Shown here one piece after another: positions 5,635 through 7,220 of a stretch of 7,220 bases of DNA. The translations under genes and the position numbers were made by a program. Source of the stretch: an uncultured Roseburia sp. (lineage in GTDB: Bacteria > Bacillota > Clostridia > Lachnospirales > Lachnospiraceae); contig CAMENQ010000117.1 in the NCBI GenBank assembly GCA_945928585.1, positions 1-7,220 on the forward strand, read 5' to 3'. Within the stretch, counting starts at the first letter, position 1. Each line of letters starts with the position of its first letter. A model generated the notes under the pieces. It was given only the letters and a program-made list of their open reading frames with translations, was not told the origin of the DNA and did not search any database.

Positions 5635-6655
5635 TTAACTCGTCACCTCCACCTCTGGCAATAACTATTTCGCCTGTATCCTCAAGCTTTCTGATAATGT
5701 TAACTATCTTCTGCTGTGCTTCCTCAACATCCTTCATACGAACAGGACCCATAAAATCCATATCTTCCTTTATCATAGCAGCAAGACGTTTTGAAAGGTT
5801 GTTGAATATAGCAGACTGAACTTCCTCGTTTGAACCCTTAAGTGCAATGGCAAGTTCATCATTCTGTACATCCCTGAGAACTCTCTGAATAGTCCTATCA
5901 TCAAGTGCAAGTATATCCTCGAATACGAACATTTTTCTTCTGATTTCATCAGCAAGCTCTGGCTCTTCGATTTCCAGATTTTCCATAATATGACGCTCTG
6001 TACCTCTGTCGACACTGTTTAAAATGTCTACGATAGCATCCACGCCTCCAACAATGGTGTAATCCTGATTTACAAGTGATGCAAGCTTTCTCTCCAATAC
6101 TCTTTCCACTTCCTTTATTACATCCGGTGATGTTCTGTCCATCTTTGCTATACGCTTAGCTACATCTGCCTGCTTTTCAAGCGGAAGTGCTGATACAATA
6201 AGGGACGCCTGATGTGCCGGCAAATATGATAATATAAGGGCAATTGTCTGTGGATGCTCGTCCTGTATAAAGTTTAACAACTGACCCGGGTCAGCTTTCC
6301 TGATAAATTCAAATGGTCTAACCTGAAGGGATGCGGTAAGTCTGCTGATAACATCTTTTGCCTTTTCCTCTCCAAGTGCTTTTTCCAAAAGGTCTCTGGC
6401 ATATCCGATACCGCCCTCTGCAATATACTGCTGAGCCAGACATACTTCATAAAACTCATTCATAATGTCCTCTTTTAATTGAGGAGATACACTTCTTGTA
6501 TTAGCTATTTCAAGTGTAAGCTGTTCTATTTCATCTTCTTTTAAATGCTGAAAAATTTTTGAGGACTTTTCAGGCCCCAGCGAAATCAGTAGTATGGCTG
6601 CCTTTGTTAGTCCTGACATTCCTTCGTTTGACGATGAAGACTGCTGTTTTGGCAT
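5627..6655 (-). CDS. fliG: FliG, flagellar motor switch protein
   Basis: FliG is the rotor protein of the C ring: it binds FliF, contacts FliM and meets the stator to generate torque. The product is 342 residues from the ATG at 6655, the usual family length. Visible landmarks are the N-terminal FliF-binding domain (GLTKAAILLISLG near residues 15-27), the EHPQT motif of the middle domain (133-137), the GGVDA segment (203-207), the MFVFED hinge motif (about 242-247), and the charged C-terminal helix beginning DDRTIQRVLRDVQ (252 onward) that faces the stator. A GTG three codons upstream (6664) is possible, but only the ATG has a well-spaced Shine-Dalgarno sequence. The last codons (RGGGDELIV) also carry the ribosome binding site of fliH, and the stop lies inside fliH. 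It sits between fliF and fliH, as in other Firmicute flagellar operons. Confidence 0.97.
   Translation of the reverse strand: MPKQQSSSSNEGMSGLTKAAILLISLGPEKSSKIFQHLKEDEIEQLTLEIANTRSVSPQLKEDIMNEFYEVCLAQQYIAEGGIGYARDLLEKALGEEKAKDVISRLTASLQVRPFEFIRKADPGQLLNFIQDEHPQTIALILSYLPAHQASLIVSALPLEKQADVAKRIAKMDRTSPDVIKEVERVLERKLASLVNQDYTIVGGVDAIVDILNSVDRGTERHIMENLEIEEPELADEIRRKMFVFEDILALDDRTIQRVLRDVQNDELAIALKGSNEEVQSAIFNNLSKRLAAMIKEDMDFMGPVRMKDVEEAQQKIVNIIRKLEDTGEIVIARGGGDELIV
5643..5650 (-). promoter_or_regulatory. Ribosome binding site of fliH inside the 3' end of fliG
   Basis: GGAGGTGA on the minus strand is 8 nt from the TTG start of fliH. It is encoded by the Gly-Gly-Asp codons of the FliG tail (RGGGDELIV). 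This site is the main evidence that the unusual TTG is the true start. Confidence 0.8.
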
Positions 6656-6661
6656 ATTATA

Positions 6662-6672
6662 CACCTACCTTT
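6662..6672 (-). promoter_or_regulatory. Ribosome binding site choosing the fliG start
   Basis: The minus strand reads AAAGGTAGGTG followed by TATAAT and then ATG. The AGGTG core is 6 nt from the ATG at 6655, a normal distance. The alternative GTG at 6664 lies within this element and would have only 3 nt between AAAGG and the start, which is too short. I therefore prefer the ATG and a 342-residue FliG beginning MPKQQ. Confidence 0.6.
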
Positions 6673-6679
6673 CTGTCAC

Positions 6680-7220
6680 TTAATCCCAATCATCACTTAA
6701 CCAGTTACGCAAAAGTATGGCAACTGCTTCCGGATTTTCGTCTACAAACTTCTCGATAGCCTTTCTGACTTCGGACTTGTCTTCCATGTCTATTTCTTCA
6801 ACAGATTTTTGTTTTTCCTTAGTTGCTGCAAGAAGCTCGTCCACAGAAAGTTCTGTCTCTATCTCTGTTACCTTAACAGGTCTTAAGCTTCTCCAAACTA
6901 TAAATGCAAGAAGCACAAGTATAATAACGGCTATTATAATAGGTAATATATCTTTTACAAAATCTGTTTCAGATACATAATCATTAAACATCGGCACAGT
7001 GTATGCCATAACTGTAATATTCTCTTGCGGAATACCGCTTGCCTTACTGATTGCCTGTATTAACTGCTCTGTATCAAGATTTTCTATTGGAAGTGTCTCG
7101 GCATTTGCTGCTTTAAATTCCTCCCAGCTCAAATCTCCTGTATCGGCAGTTTCCTCATCATACACACGGTATCTGTTTAACACCACCGCCACTGAAGAAG
7201 TATCATACTGTACTCTTCCC
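6680..7220 (-). CDS. fliF: FliF, flagellar MS-ring protein, C-terminal part (5' end outside window)
   Basis: FliF forms the MS ring in the cytoplasmic membrane, the base on which the rotor and export gate are built. Only the last 179 residues are visible and the frame is open to the right edge, so the start lies outside the window. The fragment begins GRVQYDTSS and runs through the end of the extracytoplasmic region. A single hydrophobic segment follows at fragment residues about 91-109 (ILPIIIAVIILVLLAFIVW), then a charged cytoplasmic tail. The protein ends in NWLSDDWD, the acidic, tryptophan-containing tail typical of FliF, which binds the N-terminal domain of FliG. fliG follows 24 nt after the TAA stop, fitting the partnership. 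An internal GTG at 7192 could be mistaken for a start, but the frame continues upstream of it. Identification rests on the second membrane segment, the tail motif and the position before fliG. Confidence 0.95.
   Translation of the reverse strand, partial: GRVQYDTSSVAVVLNRYRVYDEETADTGDLSWEEFKAANAETLPIENLDTEQLIQAISKASGIPQENITVMAYTVPMFNDYVSETDFVKDILPIIIAVIILVLLAFIVWRSLRPVKVTEIETELSVDELLAATKEKQKSVEEIDMEDKSEVRKAIEKFVDENPEAVAILLRNWLSDDWD

Noticed and set aside
5773..6015. Alternative minus-strand open frame within fliG
   Set aside because: It is out of frame inside a conserved gene and its product shows no domain or plausible composition.
6656..6661. TATAAT immediately upstream of the fliG ATG as a -10 box
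   Set aside because: It lies in the Shine-Dalgarno-to-start spacer with no matching -35 (TTGACA-like) element; a start there would lack a ribosome binding site.

Overview
The window holds a run of eight flagellar genes, all on the minus strand. Read in transcription order (high to low coordinates) they are: the 3' part of fliF, then fliG, fliH, fliI, fliJ, a ylxF/MotE-like gene, fliK and the 5' part of flgD. The order matches the fla/che-type operon of Firmicutes, where ylxF lies between fliJ and fliK and flgD follows fliK. AT-rich codon use, strong AGGAGG-type ribosome binding sites, GTG/TTG-style junctions and a single-membrane-type flagellar gene set suggest a motile member of the Clostridia, probably Lachnospiraceae (Roseburia/Butyrivibrio-like). 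That placement is inference from gene order and protein style, not from a database search.

Layout: fliF (MS ring, C-terminal part) occupies 7220-6680. fliG (rotor/switch) is 6655-5627 and fliH (export ATPase regulator) is 5634-4744, overlapping fliG by 8 nt. fliI (export ATPase) is 4721-3405 and fliJ (export stalk/chaperone escort) is 3377-2919. The ylxF-like gene (membrane anchor, coiled coil, MgtE_N-like C-terminus) is 2919-2149 and shares one base with fliJ. After a 170-nt gap come fliK (hook-length control, 1978-524) and flgD (hook cap, from 509 off the left edge). Apart from that gap the genes are 14-27 nt apart or overlap, as expected for one polycistronic, translationally coupled mRNA.

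The proteins form a connected assembly line. FliF builds the membrane ring and its C-terminal tail holds FliG. FliH, FliI and FliJ make the ATPase complex of the flagellar type III export gate. FliK is exported as the ruler that ends hook growth. FlgD caps the growing hook. YlxF is poorly characterised and may be linked to the motor or stator.

The one long intergenic gap is the most interesting part. It contains a near-consensus sigma-28 (sigma-D/FliA) promoter reading into fliK, a small hairpin in the resulting leader, and a perfect Shine-Dalgarno sequence. This implies that fliK-flgD and whatever follows can be transcribed separately from the basal-body and export genes. I see no mobile element, CRISPR array, RNA gene or defence system, and no clear rho-independent terminator. 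This is a conserved housekeeping motility locus, not a novel system.
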